The notes beneath the pieces are model-generated. The model was not told where the DNA came from. It worked only from the letters and a program-made list of their open reading frames with translations, and did no database searches. Shown piece after piece: positions 1 to 10,007 of a DNA stretch of 37,841 nucleotides. The position numbers and the translations under genes were made by a program. Origin of the DNA: Rhodospirillaceae bacterium (GTDB lineage Bacteria > Pseudomonadota > Alphaproteobacteria > Rhodospirillales > JABHCV01); contig JABHGV010000009.1 of the NCBI GenBank assembly GCA_018671895.1, positions 1 to 37,841 of the forward strand. The letters are read 5' to 3'. Every line of letters begins with the position of its first letter. Positions within the stretch are counted from its first letter, which is position 1.

Positions 1-1
1 A

Positions 2-796
2 GCGCCTACGGCAGGGTCGGTCATTCTGGCCGGTGTGCTGCTGAAATTCGGCGGCTATGGCTTCCTCAGGTTCTCGCTGCCCATGTTCCCGCTGGCGTCG
101 ATGGATTTCACGCCGCTGATTTTCGCGCTCAGTATCATCGCCGTCATCTACACGTCTCTGGTGGCACTGGCGCAGACGGACATGAAAAAGCTGATCGCTT
201 ATTCATCGGTCGCCCACATGGGGTTCGTGACGGTCGGTACTTTCACCATGACGGTGCAGGGCATTGAAGGCGCCATCTATCAGATGCTCAGCCACGGTGT
301 TGTGTCAGCCGCCTTGTTCCTTGTCGTCGGCGTCGTTTATGACCGTATACATTCGCGCGAGATTGACGCTTATGGCGGACTGATTCACCGAATGCCCGCT
401 TATGGTCTGATCTTCATGATCTTTATGCTGGCGTCGGTCGGCTTGCCCGGAACCGGTGGGTTTATTGGCGAGTTCCTGATCCTGGTCGGCGTCTTTAAGG
501 TGAACACCTGGGTTGCGGCGTTTACCGCAACGGGGGTCATCCTGGGCGCGGTTTATATGTTGTATCTGTACCGCCGGGTCATCTTTGGCGAGTTGACCAA
601 GGAAAGCCTGATGAAGATTGGCGATTTGAGCCGGCGCGAGATGCTGGTCTTTGCGCCGCTGGTGCTGCTGGTTTTCTGGATGGGTATTTATCCAAGCTCG
701 TTCCTCGACGTTATGCATGTGTCGGTGAACAATCTGCTTGATCAAATGGAAACGGCGCGTGCGGCGGCCGGCGTAATGACAGCGGGGAATCCTTAA
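2..796 (+). CDS. nuoM: NADH-quinone oxidoreductase subunit M, C-terminal part (5' end outside window)
   Basis: This is the C-terminal half of the proton-pumping antiporter-like subunit M of respiratory complex I, an inner-membrane protein. The frame is open from base 2 and begins with [11 protein letters not shown], a motif well inside the NuoM family, so the true start lies outside the window. Multiple hydrophobic helices follow. The motif [16 protein letters not shown] carries the conserved lysine and helix of the antiporter fold, and [15 protein letters not shown] is the typical later broken-helix region. It ends in TAA four bases before nuoN, the order expected at the end of a nuo operon. 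Family and role are secure; only completeness is limited. Confidence 0.95.
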   Translation, partial: APTAGSVILAGVLLKFGGYGFLRFSLPMFPLASMDFTPLIFALSIIAVIYTSLVALAQTDMKKLIAYSSVAHMGFVTVGTFTMTVQGIEGAIYQMLSHGVVSAALFLVVGVVYDRIHSREIDAYGGLIHRMPAYGLIFMIFMLASVGLPGTGGFIGEFLILVGVFKVNTWVAAFTATGVILGAVYMLYLYRRVIFGELTKESLMKIGDLSRREMLVFAPLVLLVFWMGIYPSSFLDVMHVSVNNLLDQMETARAAAGVMTAGNP

Positions 797-800
797 AATC

Positions 801-2270
801 ATGATGTCGTCTGTTCCCAATGTTGTTCCGGCGCTGCCGGAAATATTCCTGGCCCTCGCGGCGATGGCGCTGTTGATGCTGGGTGTCTTCCAAAAAACGG
901 ATGAAGGCGATGGCGAGGTCCGTGCCTTCCGGCTGATTTCCCGCCTCGGCATGATCTCGCTGGTGCTGGTGATGATGTTGGTCGCCACCGTATCGGGCGC
1001 GACCTTGACGACCTTTGGCGGAATGTTCGTTAGTGACCCGTTCGCGGTGTTCTTCAAGGTGCTGATTGTGTTGGCGTCACTGATGGCGCTGATCCTGTCG
1101 CAGGACTATCTGGAAAATCAGAAAATTGCGCGGTTTGAATACGCCATTCTGATTTTGCTGGCGACGCTGGGCATGATGATGATGGTGTCTGCGGGCAACC
1201 TGTTGTCGCTGTATATGGGCTTGGAGATGCAGAGCCTGTCGCTGTATGTGATTGCCACCTTTAATCGTGACGACAGCCGTTCGACAGAAGCCGGTCTGAA
1301 GTATTTCGTTCTGGGCGCAGTGGCGTCGGGCATGCTGCTGTATGGAATTTCGCTGGTTTACGGCTATGCCGGGACCGTCGATTTCATGGCGCTTGGTTCC
1401 ATGTTCAAGGCCGACACCCATGTGCCGCTTGGTCTGATCATCGGCATTGTCTTTATGTTAGCCGGGTTGTCGTTCAAGGTTTCAGCCGTGCCGTTCCATA
1501 TGTGGACGCCCGATGTCTATGAAGGCGCGCCGACACCTGTGACCGCCTTTTTCTCAGTCGGCCCGAAGATCGCCGCCATGGCGTTGTTCGTGCGTGTGAT
1601 GATCGAACCCTTTGGCGACCTGTTCCAGCACTGGCAGCAGATCGTTGTTCTGATTTCCATCGCCTCGATGCTGTTAGGCGCGTTTGCCGCCATCAGCCAG
1701 ACCAACATCAAACGAATGATGGCATACAGTTCCATCGGCCATGTTGGCTACGCGATGATTGGTTTGGCGGCGGCTGATGAAGCCGGGGTGCGCGGCATTT
1801 TGATCTATATGGCGATCTATCTGTTCATGAACATGGGTGCCTTTGCCTGCATCCTGACCATGCGGCGCGGCGATAAAATGGTCGAGAACATCAGCGACCT
1901 TGCCGGAATGTCGAAATCCCATCCGCTGGTTGCCGTGGCGCTGGCCATATTCATGTTCTCCATGTCCGGCATTCCGCCGCTGGCCGGGTTCTTCTCGAAG
2001 CTGTACATATTCTACGCCGCCATTGAGTCCGGCCTGTATGCACTGGCGATCATTGGTGTGCTGAGCAGTGTTGTTGGCGCGTTTTACTACATCCGCATCG
2101 TCAAGGTGGTTTACTTCGATGATTTGACAGAACCGCTGGACTCGCCCATTGGCCGCGAAGTCGGCGGTATCATTCTGGTCAGCGCCTTGTTCGTTCTGCT
2201 GTTCTTTGTCTTCCCGGGCACCATCGTTGACGGTGCATCGGCGGCGACAGCGGCATTGTTTGGCGGATGA
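801..2270 (+). CDS. nuoN: NADH-quinone oxidoreductase subunit N
   Basis: NuoN is the second of the antiporter-like membrane subunits and the usual last gene of the complex I operon. The 489-residue product is a full-length polytopic inner-membrane protein with about 14 hydrophobic segments. Visible family motifs are [15 protein letters not shown], the glutamate-bearing helix near residue 135, [19 protein letters not shown] near residue 235, and [16 protein letters not shown] near residue 305, which holds a conserved lysine. Two adjacent ATG codons (801 and 804) could start it; the first is taken. Its TGA overlaps the birA ATG by four bases (ATGA), so birA is probably translationally coupled to it. 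Confidence 0.96.
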   Translation: MMSSVPNVVPALPEIFLALAAMALLMLGVFQKTDEGDGEVRAFRLISRLGMISLVLVMMLVATVSGATLTTFGGMFVSDPFAVFFKVLIVLASLMALILSQDYLENQKIARFEYAILILLATLGMMMMVSAGNLLSLYMGLEMQSLSLYVIATFNRDDSRSTEAGLKYFVLGAVASGMLLYGISLVYGYAGTVDFMALGSMFKADTHVPLGLIIGIVFMLAGLSFKVSAVPFHMWTPDVYEGAPTPVTAFFSVGPKIAAMALFVRVMIEPFGDLFQHWQQIVVLISIASMLLGAFAAISQTNIKRMMAYSSIGHVGYAMIGLAAADEAGVRGILIYMAIYLFMNMGAFACILTMRRGDKMVENISDLAGMSKSHPLVAVALAIFMFSMSGIPPLAGFFSKLYIFYAAIESGLYALAIIGVLSSVVGAFYYIRIVKVVYFDDLTEPLDSPIGREVGGIILVSALFVLLFFVFPGTIVDGASAATAALFGG

Positions 2271-3010
2271 CGGTCCGGCTGCCAAGCCCGTACCGGCTAC
2301 ACGTTCACGACACACTCGACAGTACTAACGCCGAAGCCAAGCGAATGGCCGCTGATGGTGCGCCCGACGGTACGGTCGTGTGGGCGCGCGAGCAAACGGC
2401 GGGGCGGGGCAGGCGCGGTCGCGAATGGCAAAGCGGCGAGGGCAATCTGGCGTGTTCCATATTGCTGAGGCCCGGCGGTCATGCAAAACGCGCCATGCAG
2501 TTGAGCTTCGTTGCCGCCCTTGGCATGGCTGATGCCGTAGCCACGGTGTTGCCGCGCAGCGCATACGTGACATGCAAATGGCCAAATGACGTTTTGGTCG
2601 AGGGTCGCAAGATCTCGGGCATCCTGCTGGAATCAGAAGCACCGGCGCTGGGCGGTATTGAATGGCTGGTCGTCGGGGCCGGGTTGAATATTATTAGTCA
2701 TCCCGATGATACCGAATATCCGGCAACGTCGCTTATTGCCGAAGGGGGCGTGAAGGTAACGCAAGAGCAGATGCTGGAAACCTTTTGCCTGCGTTTCCTG
2801 GCCGGAATGGTGACATGGAAAAATTTGGGCTTCGAGCCGATCCGCAGGGCATGGGTAAAACGCGCGCACGGCTTGGGAAAAGAAATCACGGTGCGGCTGG
2901 AACGCGAAACCCTGGTCGGAGAATTTACGCGTTTGGATGAAGACGGCGCGCTTATCCTGTTGCACAATGGGGCCGAGCGCCGTATTACCGCCGGCGACGT
3001 ATACTTTTAG
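2267..3010 (+). CDS. birA: Biotin--[acetyl-CoA-carboxylase] ligase, class I without DNA-binding domain
   Basis: The enzyme activates biotin with ATP and transfers it to the lysine of biotin carboxyl carrier proteins such as AccB. The 247-residue product starts directly with the catalytic domain: DSTNAEAKR near residue 18, the biotinyl-AMP loop GRGRRGR at residues 46-52, then KWPNDV and [10 protein letters not shown] near residues 105-120, followed by a small C-terminal domain. The N-terminal helix-turn-helix found in E. coli BirA is absent, so it should be a ligase only and not a repressor of biotin genes. The start overlaps the nuoN stop. Position after nuoN and before coaX is the usual alphaproteobacterial arrangement. 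Confidence 0.95.
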   Translation: MTVRLPSPYRLHVHDTLDSTNAEAKRMAADGAPDGTVVWAREQTAGRGRRGREWQSGEGNLACSILLRPGGHAKRAMQLSFVAALGMADAVATVLPRSAYVTCKWPNDVLVEGRKISGILLESEAPALGGIEWLVVGAGLNIISHPDDTEYPATSLIAEGGVKVTQEQMLETFCLRFLAGMVTWKNLGFEPIRRAWVKRAHGLGKEITVRLERETLVGEFTRLDEDGALILLHNGAERRITAGDVYF

Positions 3011-3020
3011 GAAGCTTGTA

Positions 3021-3797
3021 ATGTTATTGGCTATCGATGCCGGAAACACCAATACCGTCTTTGCCGTCTTTGATGCCGAGGGCAAAGTGCTTGGAGAATG
3101 GCGTTCGTCCAGCGAGAGCGAACGCACATCCGATGAATACGGCGTCTGGTTGATGCAATTGCTGGACCTGGACGGCATTGAGCGGGATTCCATCACGGCC
3201 TCGATCATCGCTTCGGTGGTTCCAGCCACCTTGCACAGTCTGAAAACCCTGTGCCGCGATTACTTCAAAAGCGAGCCGTTGATTATCGGCGAGGCGGGAG
3301 TCGATCTGGGGCTCGAGGTCCTGCTCGACAAACCCGACGAGGTTGGTGCCGACCGGCTGGTCAATGCGGTGTCGGCTCATGCGGCCTATGGCGGGCCGAT
3401 GATCATTGTCGATTTCGGCACGGCGACGACCTTCGATGTGATTGACGGTGACGGCAACTATGCTGGTGGTGTTATTGCGCCGGGAATTAATTTATCGCTC
3501 GAGGCCCTGCATATGGCGGCGGCGCAATTGCCGCGGGTTGCCGTCGAGAGACCTGATGCCGTGATCGGCAAGGGAACCGTCGGGGCCATGCAATCGGGTA
3601 TCTATTGGGGATACGTCAGCATGATCGAAGGCATTGTGGCGCGCATCCAAGACGAGTTTGGCGCCGACATGCGGGTGATCGCCACCGGTGGTCTGGCCGC
3701 TCTGTTCGCCGGGTCCATGGAACTGATCGAGGCCGCCGATGCCGAACTGACGCTGAGGGGGCTATACGCCATCCATCGTTTGAATGGCGGAAAATAA
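3021..3797 (+). CDS. coaX: Type III pantothenate kinase
   Basis: This enzyme carries out the first step of coenzyme A synthesis, phosphorylation of pantothenate. Type III enzymes belong to the ASKHA fold and are typically insensitive to CoA feedback. The 258-residue product opens with LLAIDAGNTNTVFAVF, the phosphate-binding loop with its catalytic aspartate; GADRLVNAVSA and DFGTATTFDVI follow at about residues 105-140. The open frame extends upstream to 2937 inside birA, but ATG 3021 is preferred because AGGAAG lies six bases before it and the family begins there. It follows birA by ten bases and ends one base before the rnj start, so these are probably one transcript. Confidence 0.95.
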   Translation: MLLAIDAGNTNTVFAVFDAEGKVLGEWRSSSESERTSDEYGVWLMQLLDLDGIERDSITASIIASVVPATLHSLKTLCRDYFKSEPLIIGEAGVDLGLEVLLDKPDEVGADRLVNAVSAHAAYGGPMIIVDFGTATTFDVIDGDGNYAGGVIAPGINLSLEALHMAAAQLPRVAVERPDAVIGKGTVGAMQSGIYWGYVSMIEGIVARIQDEFGADMRVIATGGLAALFAGSMELIEAADAELTLRGLYAIHRLNGGK

Positions 3798-3798
3798 T

Positions 3799-5448
3799 AT
3801 GTCCGATGAACTGATTTTCTTGCCGCTGGGCGGAGCCGGTGAAATCGGCATGAACCTGAACCTTTATGGTTTTGGTCCGCCCGACGAAGAACGCTGGATG
3901 ATGGTCGACCTTGGTATCACTTTTGGCGACGGTATATTGCCCGGCGTCGATGTGATGATGCCGGACCCGGCCTTTATCGAAGAACGCCTTGATCAACTGG
4001 ATGGTCTGGTTCTGACCCACGCCCACGAAGATCATCTGGGGGCCGTTGCACATTTGTGGCATCGCCTGAAGTGTCCGATCTATGCGACGCCGTTTACCGC
4101 AGAAATTCTGCACCACAAGCTGGAAGAAGCGGGGCTGGACGGTCAGGTTGAAGTGAATATCGTTCCGCTGAAGAGCAAGTTCAGCGTCGGGCCGTTCGAT
4201 CTGGAATTGATTACCTTGACCCATTCCATACCCGAGCCCAACGCCATAGCCATTCGCACGCCGCTTGGTATGGTTCTGCATACCGGCGACTGGAAGTTCG
4301 ACCCGGACCCGGTCGTCGGCGGGGTGTCTGACGAAGCGGCACTCGAGGCCCTAGGCGACGAAGGTACGCTGGCCATCATTTGTGATTCAACCAACGTGTT
4401 CTCGCCGGGCTCGTCAGGATCGGAAGGCGATCTGCTGACCAGCCTGACGGATATTATCGGCAAGCTGGAAGGCCGCGTTCTCGTCTCCAGTTTTGCATCC
4501 AACGTGGCGCGTATGGAAACAATTGCCGCCGCCGCCGCCGCCAACGACCGCGATGTGGTTCTGGCCGGGCGATCGCTGTGGCGGTTCAACGAGGTCGGGC
4601 GCAATCACGGATGCTTTGCCGATACTCCGGCCTTTTTGGAAGAAGATCAGGCCGGGTATCTGCCCCGCGACAAGACATTGATTATCTGTACCGGGTCACA
4701 AGGCGAGCCCCGCGCGGCACTTTCGCGCATCGCCAATGGCGACAATCCGCGTATTTCTCTGGAGCCCGACGACACGGTGATTTTCTCGTCCCGGATTATT
4801 CCTGGCAATGAACGTTCCATCGGAATGTTGCAAAACAGACTTGTTCGTTCCGGCGTTCGGGTGATGACGGAACGCGATCACTTCGTTCATGTATCGGGTC
4901 ATCCGGCGCGCGACGAGTTGACCCGCATGTATCAACATGTGCGTCCGACCATCGCGGTGCCCGTGCATGGCGAGCTGCGGCATATGGCCGAACACGCCAA
5001 TCTGGCGCGTGATTGTCAGGTCGGCCAGACTCTGGTCGGCGAGAACGGCTCGATGATGCGGCTGGCGCCCGGACCGGCGGAAATTGTCGATAACGTGCCG
5101 ACCGGCAGGCTGGCTTTGGAAGGCAACCGGGTGGTGCCGCTGCATGGCGAGCTGGTGCACGGACGCAAACGGGCGCTGTGGAACGGCAGTGCGGTGATGA
5201 CTGTGGTCCTGAACGAAGCGGGAAAGCTGGCCGCTGAACCGATGCTGACGACGACAGGCGTGCTGGAAGAAGGCGATACTGAGCTGGAAGAACAGGTTAT
5301 CGAAGCGGCGCGTGCCGCCCTTGATGATATTCCCGATGGCGAGCCCGACGAGGTCGTCGGTGAAGTGGTGCGTATTGCTGTCAGACGTTTCTTCCGTGAA
5401 CGGCTCGACAAAAAACCCGTAACACAGATACATTTACTGAGGGTATAG
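3799..5448 (+). CDS. rnj: Ribonuclease J (metallo-beta-lactamase/beta-CASP nuclease)
   Basis: RNase J has 5'-3' exonuclease and endonuclease activity in mRNA turnover and rRNA maturation in alphaproteobacteria. The 549-residue product has the lactamase core with LGGAGEIGMN at its start and the zinc motif HAHEDHLGA near residues 74-82. Later come THSIPEPNA and HTGDWKFD, the beta-CASP stretch with TGSQGEPRAALSRIA, and HVSGHPARDEL near residue 365. A C-terminal domain of about 100 residues completes it. ATG 3799 is chosen over 3784 because GGCGGA is well spaced before it and because the family starts with this segment. Six consecutive GCC codons (4525-4542) give a six-alanine run. Confidence 0.94.
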   Translation: MSDELIFLPLGGAGEIGMNLNLYGFGPPDEERWMMVDLGITFGDGILPGVDVMMPDPAFIEERLDQLDGLVLTHAHEDHLGAVAHLWHRLKCPIYATPFTAEILHHKLEEAGLDGQVEVNIVPLKSKFSVGPFDLELITLTHSIPEPNAIAIRTPLGMVLHTGDWKFDPDPVVGGVSDEAALEALGDEGTLAIICDSTNVFSPGSSGSEGDLLTSLTDIIGKLEGRVLVSSFASNVARMETIAAAAAANDRDVVLAGRSLWRFNEVGRNHGCFADTPAFLEEDQAGYLPRDKTLIICTGSQGEPRAALSRIANGDNPRISLEPDDTVIFSSRIIPGNERSIGMLQNRLVRSGVRVMTERDHFVHVSGHPARDELTRMYQHVRPTIAVPVHGELRHMAEHANLARDCQVGQTLVGENGSMMRLAPGPAEIVDNVPTGRLALEGNRVVPLHGELVHGRKRALWNGSAVMTVVLNEAGKLAAEPMLTTTGVLEEGDTELEEQVIEAARAALDDIPDGEPDEVVGEVVRIAVRRFFRERLDKKPVTQIHLLRV

Positions 5449-5463
5449 GAACAGGAACGCGCC

Positions 5464-5868
5464 ATGATTGGAAAACTCAACCACGTTGCTATTGCGGTGC
5501 CGAACCTTGTGGCCGCCGCTGCGATTTATCGCGATGCGCTGGGCGGCAATGTATCGCCGCCGGTCGATCAGCCTGATCATGGGGTGACCGTCGCCTTTGT
5601 TGAATTGCCCAACACCAAGGTCGAGCTGTTGCAACCGCTGGGTGACAATTCCCCCATTCAGGGGTTCCTCGATAAAAACCCCAGTGGCGGCATGCACCAC
5701 ATGTGTTTTGAGGTCGAAGACATTCTTGTTGCCCGTGACCGGCTGGTATCGGAGGGCGCACGTGTGCTGGGCAACGGCGAGCCGAAAATTGGCGCGCATG
5801 ACAAACCGGTGCTGTTCCTGCACCCGAAAGATTTTTCCGGCACTCTTATTGAGTTGGAACAGGCGTGA
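5464..5868 (+). CDS. mce: Methylmalonyl-CoA epimerase
   Basis: The enzyme interconverts (2S)- and (2R)-methylmalonyl-CoA, linking propionyl-CoA carboxylation to methylmalonyl-CoA mutase and succinyl-CoA. The 134-residue protein is a vicinal-oxygen-chelate fold with LNHVAIAVPNL at the start and GGMHHMCFEV in the second half. Likely metal ligands by family comparison are His7, Gln57, His79 and Glu130, all present. FLHPKDFSGTLIELEQ is the characteristic C-terminus of this family. The stop overlaps the next gene's GTG by four bases. No carboxylase or mutase gene lies in the window, so the partner enzymes must be elsewhere. Confidence 0.92.
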   Translation: MIGKLNHVAIAVPNLVAAAAIYRDALGGNVSPPVDQPDHGVTVAFVELPNTKVELLQPLGDNSPIQGFLDKNPSGGMHHMCFEVEDILVARDRLVSEGARVLGNGEPKIGAHDKPVLFLHPKDFSGTLIELEQA

Positions 5869-6422
5869 ACTGGTACTGCGACGTTGCCATCGGCGACCCG
5901 CTGCATGGTCCTTATCACGACGATGAATACGGCCTGCCACGCGATGGCGAGGCGGTGCTGTTCGAACTGTTGGCGCTGGAGATTTTTCAGGCCGGTCTGT
6001 CGTGGGAGCTGATGCTGAAAAAGCGCCCAAACTTCTTCAAGGCATTCGACGGCTTCGATGTCGACACGGTGGCTGCTTACGGTGATGAGGATACAGCGCG
6101 TTTGCTTGGTGACGCCGGGATTGTCCGCAATCGTCTGAAAATCGCCTCGATCATAGAAAACGCCAAACGCATTCAGGCGATGCGTGACAGCCACGGCGGG
6201 TTCGCTGAATTTCTGGTTGCCCATCATCCAATGCCAAAATCGGGTTGGGTCAAGCTGTTCAAGAAAACCCTGAAATTTACCGGTGGTGAAATCGTCAACG
6301 AATTCCTGATGAGCCTTGGATACCTGCCCGGCGCCCATCGCCCTGACTGTCCGGCCCATGCCCGCATTATCAAAGCCAAACCACCGTGGATGCGGGTCGA
6401 TGCCTCGATTTACGACGAGTAA
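5865..6422 (+). CDS. tag: DNA-3-methyladenine glycosylase I
   Basis: Tag removes 3-methyladenine from alkylated DNA as the first step of base excision repair. The 185-residue protein has the family pattern: Cys5 and His18 near the start and an HxxxC pair (HRPDC) near the end, which match the four ligands of the zinc snap in E. coli Tag. LEIFQAGLSWELMLKKR holds the conserved glutamate region, and DAGIVRNRLKI is the helix-hairpin-helix-like segment. Translation probably begins at GTG 5865, overlapping the mce stop as GTGA, which implies coupling. A repair gene is unexpected here; in relatives I recall a small membrane protein gene (DUF1467) between mce and proS. Confidence 0.92.
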   Translation: MNWYCDVAIGDPLHGPYHDDEYGLPRDGEAVLFELLALEIFQAGLSWELMLKKRPNFFKAFDGFDVDTVAAYGDEDTARLLGDAGIVRNRLKIASIIENAKRIQAMRDSHGGFAEFLVAHHPMPKSGWVKLFKKTLKFTGGEIVNEFLMSLGYLPGAHRPDCPAHARIIKAKPPWMRVDASIYDE

Positions 6423-6496
6423 TCATCGTTGCAGTGCCGACGGCCATCGCATAAAGTCCGCCAACCACACTTTTTCGCATACTTGAGGCCCGTTTC

Positions 6497-7801
6497 ATGC
6501 GTTTGTCCGCCTATTTTCTGCCGACCCTGAAGGAAACCCCGACCGAGGCGAAAATTTCCTCGCATCGCCTGATGCTGCGCGCTGGCATGATCCGTCAATC
6601 CAGCGCCGGTATTTATTCGTGGTTGCCACTGGGCCTGAAGGTTCTGAACAAGATCGGCGAAATCGTGCGCGAGGAACAGGACGCCATCGGCTGTCATGAA
6701 ATGCTGATGCCGACGATTCAGCCCGCCGACCTGTGGCGCGACAGTGGCCGTTACGACGATTATGGCCCTGAAATGCTGCGCATTCGCGACCGCCATGACC
6801 GCGACATGCTGTACGGCCCGACCAACGAGGAACAGATCACCGAAATTTTCGCCGGTTCCGTGAAAAGCTATCGCGACGTTCCGCAGATGCTTTATCACAT
6901 CCAGTGGAAATTCCGCGACGAGGTCCGCCCGCGCTTCGGTGTTATGCGGGGCAGGGAGTTCCTGATGAAGGATGCCTATTCCTTCGACATGGATTTTGAC
7001 GGGGCGCGCAATTCCTATAACAAAATGTTCGTGGCTTACCTGAAGACCTATGAACGGTTGGGGCTGAAAGCGATACCCATGGCGGCTGATCCCGGCCCCA
7101 TCGGCGGCGACATGAGCCACGAATTCATGATCCTGGCCGATACTGGCGAAAGCGAGATCGCTTGTCATAAGGGTTTTGTCGATAACGACTGGCTGGAAAC
7201 GGCGGGCGACGATCTGCAAACAACGGTCGATACCTTCACCGAAAAATACGCAGCGACGGATGAGAAACGCGATACCGATGCGGAAGCGGCGCTGGGTGAC
7301 GATCTGGTGACGGCACGCGCCATTGAAGTCGGACACATTTTCTATTTCGGCAAAAAGTATTCTGAAAAACTGGGTGCCATTGTTACCGATTCTGACGGCA
7401 ACAACATCACCGTCGAGATGGGGTCATACGGCATTGGCGTGTCGCGTCTGGTCGGTGCCATCATCGAGGCATCGCACGACGAGGCCGGCATCATCTGGCC
7501 CGACAGCGTTGCTCCGTTCCGGGTCGGCCTGATCAACCTGAAGGTATCTGATGATGAATGTGTCACGGCGTGCGACGACCTGTATGCAAGGTTGACGACC
7601 GCAGGTATTGACACTTTGTACGACGATCGTGATACCCGCGCCGGTGCCAAGTTCGCCGATATGGATTTGATCGGACTGCCCTGGCAACTGGCGATTGGCC
7701 CGCGCGGCATCAAGAACGGCGTTATTGAAGTCAAGAACCGCAAGACCGGCGAGCGTCAGGAACTGAGCGTCGATGATGCCATGAACCTGTTGGGGGTTTG
7801 A
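6497..7801 (+). CDS. proS: Prolyl-tRNA synthetase, short alphaproteobacterial type
   Basis: ProS attaches proline to tRNA(Pro) in the cytoplasm. The 434-residue product has the class II core: motif 2 around [17 protein letters not shown] (residues ~137-153) and motif 3 [14 protein letters not shown] (residues ~311-324), followed by the C-terminal anticodon-binding domain. It is about 130 residues shorter than E. coli ProS because the editing insertion between motifs 2 and 3 is missing, as is usual in alphaproteobacteria. Such organisms generally rely on a free-standing editing protein for Ala-tRNA(Pro). GAGG is placed eight bases before ATG 6497. The 74-base gap upstream could hold a promoter (TTGCAG at 6429, TAAAGT at 6452, spacing 17), but the match is weak. 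Confidence 0.97.
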   Translation: MRLSAYFLPTLKETPTEAKISSHRLMLRAGMIRQSSAGIYSWLPLGLKVLNKIGEIVREEQDAIGCHEMLMPTIQPADLWRDSGRYDDYGPEMLRIRDRHDRDMLYGPTNEEQITEIFAGSVKSYRDVPQMLYHIQWKFRDEVRPRFGVMRGREFLMKDAYSFDMDFDGARNSYNKMFVAYLKTYERLGLKAIPMAADPGPIGGDMSHEFMILADTGESEIACHKGFVDNDWLETAGDDLQTTVDTFTEKYAATDEKRDTDAEAALGDDLVTARAIEVGHIFYFGKKYSEKLGAIVTDSDGNNITVEMGSYGIGVSRLVGAIIEASHDEAGIIWPDSVAPFRVGLINLKVSDDECVTACDDLYARLTTAGIDTLYDDRDTRAGAKFADMDLIGLPWQLAIGPRGIKNGVIEVKNRKTGERQELSVDDAMNLLGV

Positions 7802-7809
7802 GCTAAACA

Positions 7810-9051
7810 ATGTTCACCCGCTTTGAATTCATGGTTTCCATGCGCTACCTTCGGGCCCGGCGTCAGGAGGGCTTTATTTCAGTCATCGCCTGGTTCTCGC
7901 TGCTTGGCATTGCACTGGGTGTCGCCACGTTGATTATCGTAATGGCGGTGATGAACGGTTTCCGTGAAGAACTGCTGGATCGTATTCTGGGGATCAATGG
8001 CCATCTGAGTGTCTATGGAACGACGGAAAAGCTGACCGGCTATGACAACCTTGCCGACAGGATCAAGGCCATCAACGGTGTCGTTGATGTCAATCCGCTG
8101 ATCGAAGGCCAGGTCATGGTCAGCGCTGGCAAGGCCGCCCAGGGCGCTATCGTCAGGGGCTTTAAAAAAGACGATCTTCTGGACCGCGAGATTATTACCA
8201 AAAACATTATCGGCGGCTCGATGGATCTACTCGATTCCGATAGCATCATCATGGGCAGCCGTCTGGCCCGGAAGCTGGGGCTGGGTATCGGCCATAAGGT
8301 GACACTGATTTCACCGAAGGGAAATATCACCGCCTTTGGCACGGTGCCACGCATGCGCGCCTATAAACTGGCGGCGACGTTTAACATTGGTATGTACGAA
8401 TATGATTCCGGTTTTATCTTCATGCCGATGGAAACCGCACAGGTCTATTTCAAATACCCCGGCGCAGTGACCAATCTGGAGGTCTTTGTCGACGACCCGG
8501 ACGATGCCATTGCCATTGGCCGTCAAATTCCGGGGATAACGGACATACCGCTGCGTATCCACGACTGGCAACGGGTCAATTCCAGTTTCTTCAACGCCAT
8601 TCAGGTGGAACGCAACGTCATGTTCCTGATCCTGACACTGATTATTGTGGTCGCCGCCTTCAACATCATTTCGTCGATGATTATGTTGGTGAAGGACAAG
8701 GGCCACGACATTGCCATCCTGCGGACCATGGGGGCGACGCGGGGGTCGGTGATGCGCATTTTCTTTCTGAGTGGTGCATCGGTGGGTGTTATCGGCACCA
8801 TGGCCGGGGTGGGGCTAGGGCTATCGTTTGCAAACAACATCGAGGCCATTCGCCAGTTCATTCAAGGGCTGACCGGAACCGATCTTTTTGCCGCCGAAAT
8901 TTATTTCCTGTCGCAGCTTCCGGCGGTCGTCGACCCAGGTGAAGTGGTTGCCGTCGTCTTGATGGGGCTTGGCCTGTCGTTCCTGGCGACGCTGTATCCT
9001 TCATGGCGGGCGGCGCGCATCGATCCGGCTGAGGCATTGCGATATGAGTAA
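7810..9051 (+). CDS. lolC: Lipoprotein-releasing ABC transporter permease (LolC/LolE family)
   Basis: This is the inner-membrane permease of the Lol system, which extracts outer-membrane lipoproteins from the inner membrane and hands them to LolA. The 413-residue protein has the MacB/FtsX-like layout: one transmembrane helix near residues 22-48, a periplasmic domain of about 220 residues, then three helices near 270-300, 315-345 and 370-400. [20 protein letters not shown] at the start and [16 protein letters not shown] at the end are family signatures. A single permease gene followed by lolD suggests a LolF-type homodimer, as in other alphaproteobacteria. Its last eight bases overlap lolD. 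Confidence 0.94.
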   Translation: MFTRFEFMVSMRYLRARRQEGFISVIAWFSLLGIALGVATLIIVMAVMNGFREELLDRILGINGHLSVYGTTEKLTGYDNLADRIKAINGVVDVNPLIEGQVMVSAGKAAQGAIVRGFKKDDLLDREIITKNIIGGSMDLLDSDSIIMGSRLARKLGLGIGHKVTLISPKGNITAFGTVPRMRAYKLAATFNIGMYEYDSGFIFMPMETAQVYFKYPGAVTNLEVFVDDPDDAIAIGRQIPGITDIPLRIHDWQRVNSSFFNAIQVERNVMFLILTLIIVVAAFNIISSMIMLVKDKGHDIAILRTMGATRGSVMRIFFLSGASVGVIGTMAGVGLGLSFANNIEAIRQFIQGLTGTDLFAAEIYFLSQLPAVVDPGEVVAVVLMGLGLSFLATLYPSWRAARIDPAEALRYE

Positions 9052-9718
9052 CGTTACCCTGCAACTGAACGGCATCGGACGAACCTTTCGGCAAGGCAAG
9101 TCGCGGCTTGAGGTTCTGCGTGACGTTGATCTGACCCTGAATGCGGGCGAGATCGTGGCCCTTGTCGGGCCCAGTGGATCGGGCAAATCTACCCTGTTGC
9201 ATATTGCCGGGCTGCTGGAAAAGCCCGACGCCGGAGATATAGCCATTTGCGGCGAAGCGGCAACCCAGCTTGATGACGATGCCCGCACCCGTCTGCGCCG
9301 CCATCACATGGGATTTGTCTATCAATACCATCACTTGTTGCCGGAATTCACGGCACTGGAAAACATCGCCATCCCGCAGATTATCGCCGGTTCACCAAGG
9401 CGCGAAGCCAAGGGCCGCGCCGCAGAGATGCTCGAATGGCTGGGGCTTTCTGAACGCGCGACGCATCGACCGGCACGCCTGTCGGGCGGCGAGCAGCAAC
9501 GGGTTGCCATCGGTCGGGCGTTGGCCAATGCGCCGAAACTTTTGCTGGCCGACGAGCCGACGGGCAATCTGGACCCCCACACGGCGGGCGATGTCTTTGA
9601 TGTTCTGATCCAGTTGGTGCGCGGAGCCGGTCTGGCGGCATTGATCGCCACCCACAACCCGGACCTGGCGGCACGTATGGACCGCACGGTCACTCTGGAC
9701 GACGGGCATCTGGTCTAA
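9044..9718 (+). CDS. lolD: Lipoprotein-releasing ABC transporter ATP-binding protein
   Basis: LolD is the ATPase that drives lipoprotein release together with the LolC-type permease encoded just upstream. The 224-residue protein shows Walker [10 protein letters not shown] (about residues 40-48), the Q-loop region [16 protein letters not shown], the ABC signature [17 protein letters not shown], Walker [13 protein letters not shown] and the H-loop ATHN. ATG 9044 is chosen because the frame continues upstream only inside lolC and the family starts with a short segment before the first strand. The eight-base overlap with lolC implies coupled translation. Its TAA overlaps the stop codon of the opposing GIY-YIG gene. 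Confidence 0.96.
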   Translation: MSNVTLQLNGIGRTFRQGKSRLEVLRDVDLTLNAGEIVALVGPSGSGKSTLLHIAGLLEKPDAGDIAICGEAATQLDDDARTRLRRHHMGFVYQYHHLLPEFTALENIAIPQIIAGSPRREAKGRAAEMLEWLGLSERATHRPARLSGGEQQRVAIGRALANAPKLLLADEPTGNLDPHTAGDVFDVLIQLVRGAGLAALIATHNPDLAARMDRTVTLDDGHLV

Positions 9719-9978
9719 AACTGCGCTTTCAGCGCTTTCTTGAACTTTCGATCTTTCTTGATTTTGATTTCGCGTTTCAGGGCCTCGCCATGGTCCATGG
9801 GGCCTTCGGTATGGACGGGAATCCAAGGTCCGCGCCCGCGGGTGAACTTGGCCCCGATGCCGTCGTTGTGGGCGGCAATGCGGGCATTGATATCCTTGGC
9901 GATGCCGGTATACAGAATCCCCTTGGGATTGCGCGCGATATAGAGGTGCCATTCTTTGGACATGGAAAGTTTTACCAT
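9715..9978 (-). CDS. GIY-YIG domain protein, YhbQ/UPF0213-like
   Basis: This is a small single-domain protein of the GIY-YIG endonuclease superfamily, of the stand-alone type often annotated as a putative nuclease of unknown function. The 87-residue product contains [20 protein letters not shown], where the LYI/YTG pair is the GIY-YIG signature. It is followed by the catalytic-type arginine and [17 protein letters not shown], then [11 protein letters not shown] with the conserved glutamate. ATG at 9978 is preferred because GGA lies upstream; ATG at 9963 is possible. The gene is antisense to all neighbours, overlaps the lolD stop by four bases and begins 29 bases before dnaE. Catalytic activity is an inference from the family. 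Confidence 0.85.
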   Translation of the reverse strand: MVKLSMSKEWHLYIARNPKGILYTGIAKDINARIAAHNDGIGAKFTRGRGPWIPVHTEGPMDHGEALKREIKIKKDRKFKKALKAQF

Positions 9979-10007
9979 GTTTTCCACATAGAAGTGGGCC
10001 GGTTGAT

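Noticed and set aside
305-1057. 250-codon minus-strand open frame opposite nuoM/nuoN
   Set aside because: It is antisense to two confidently identified genes and its Gln/His/Arg-rich translation is the usual mirror of hydrophobic codons.
6429-6457. Promoter for proS
   Set aside because: The TTGCAG and TAAAGT hexamers have correct spacing but match consensus too poorly to list as a feature.
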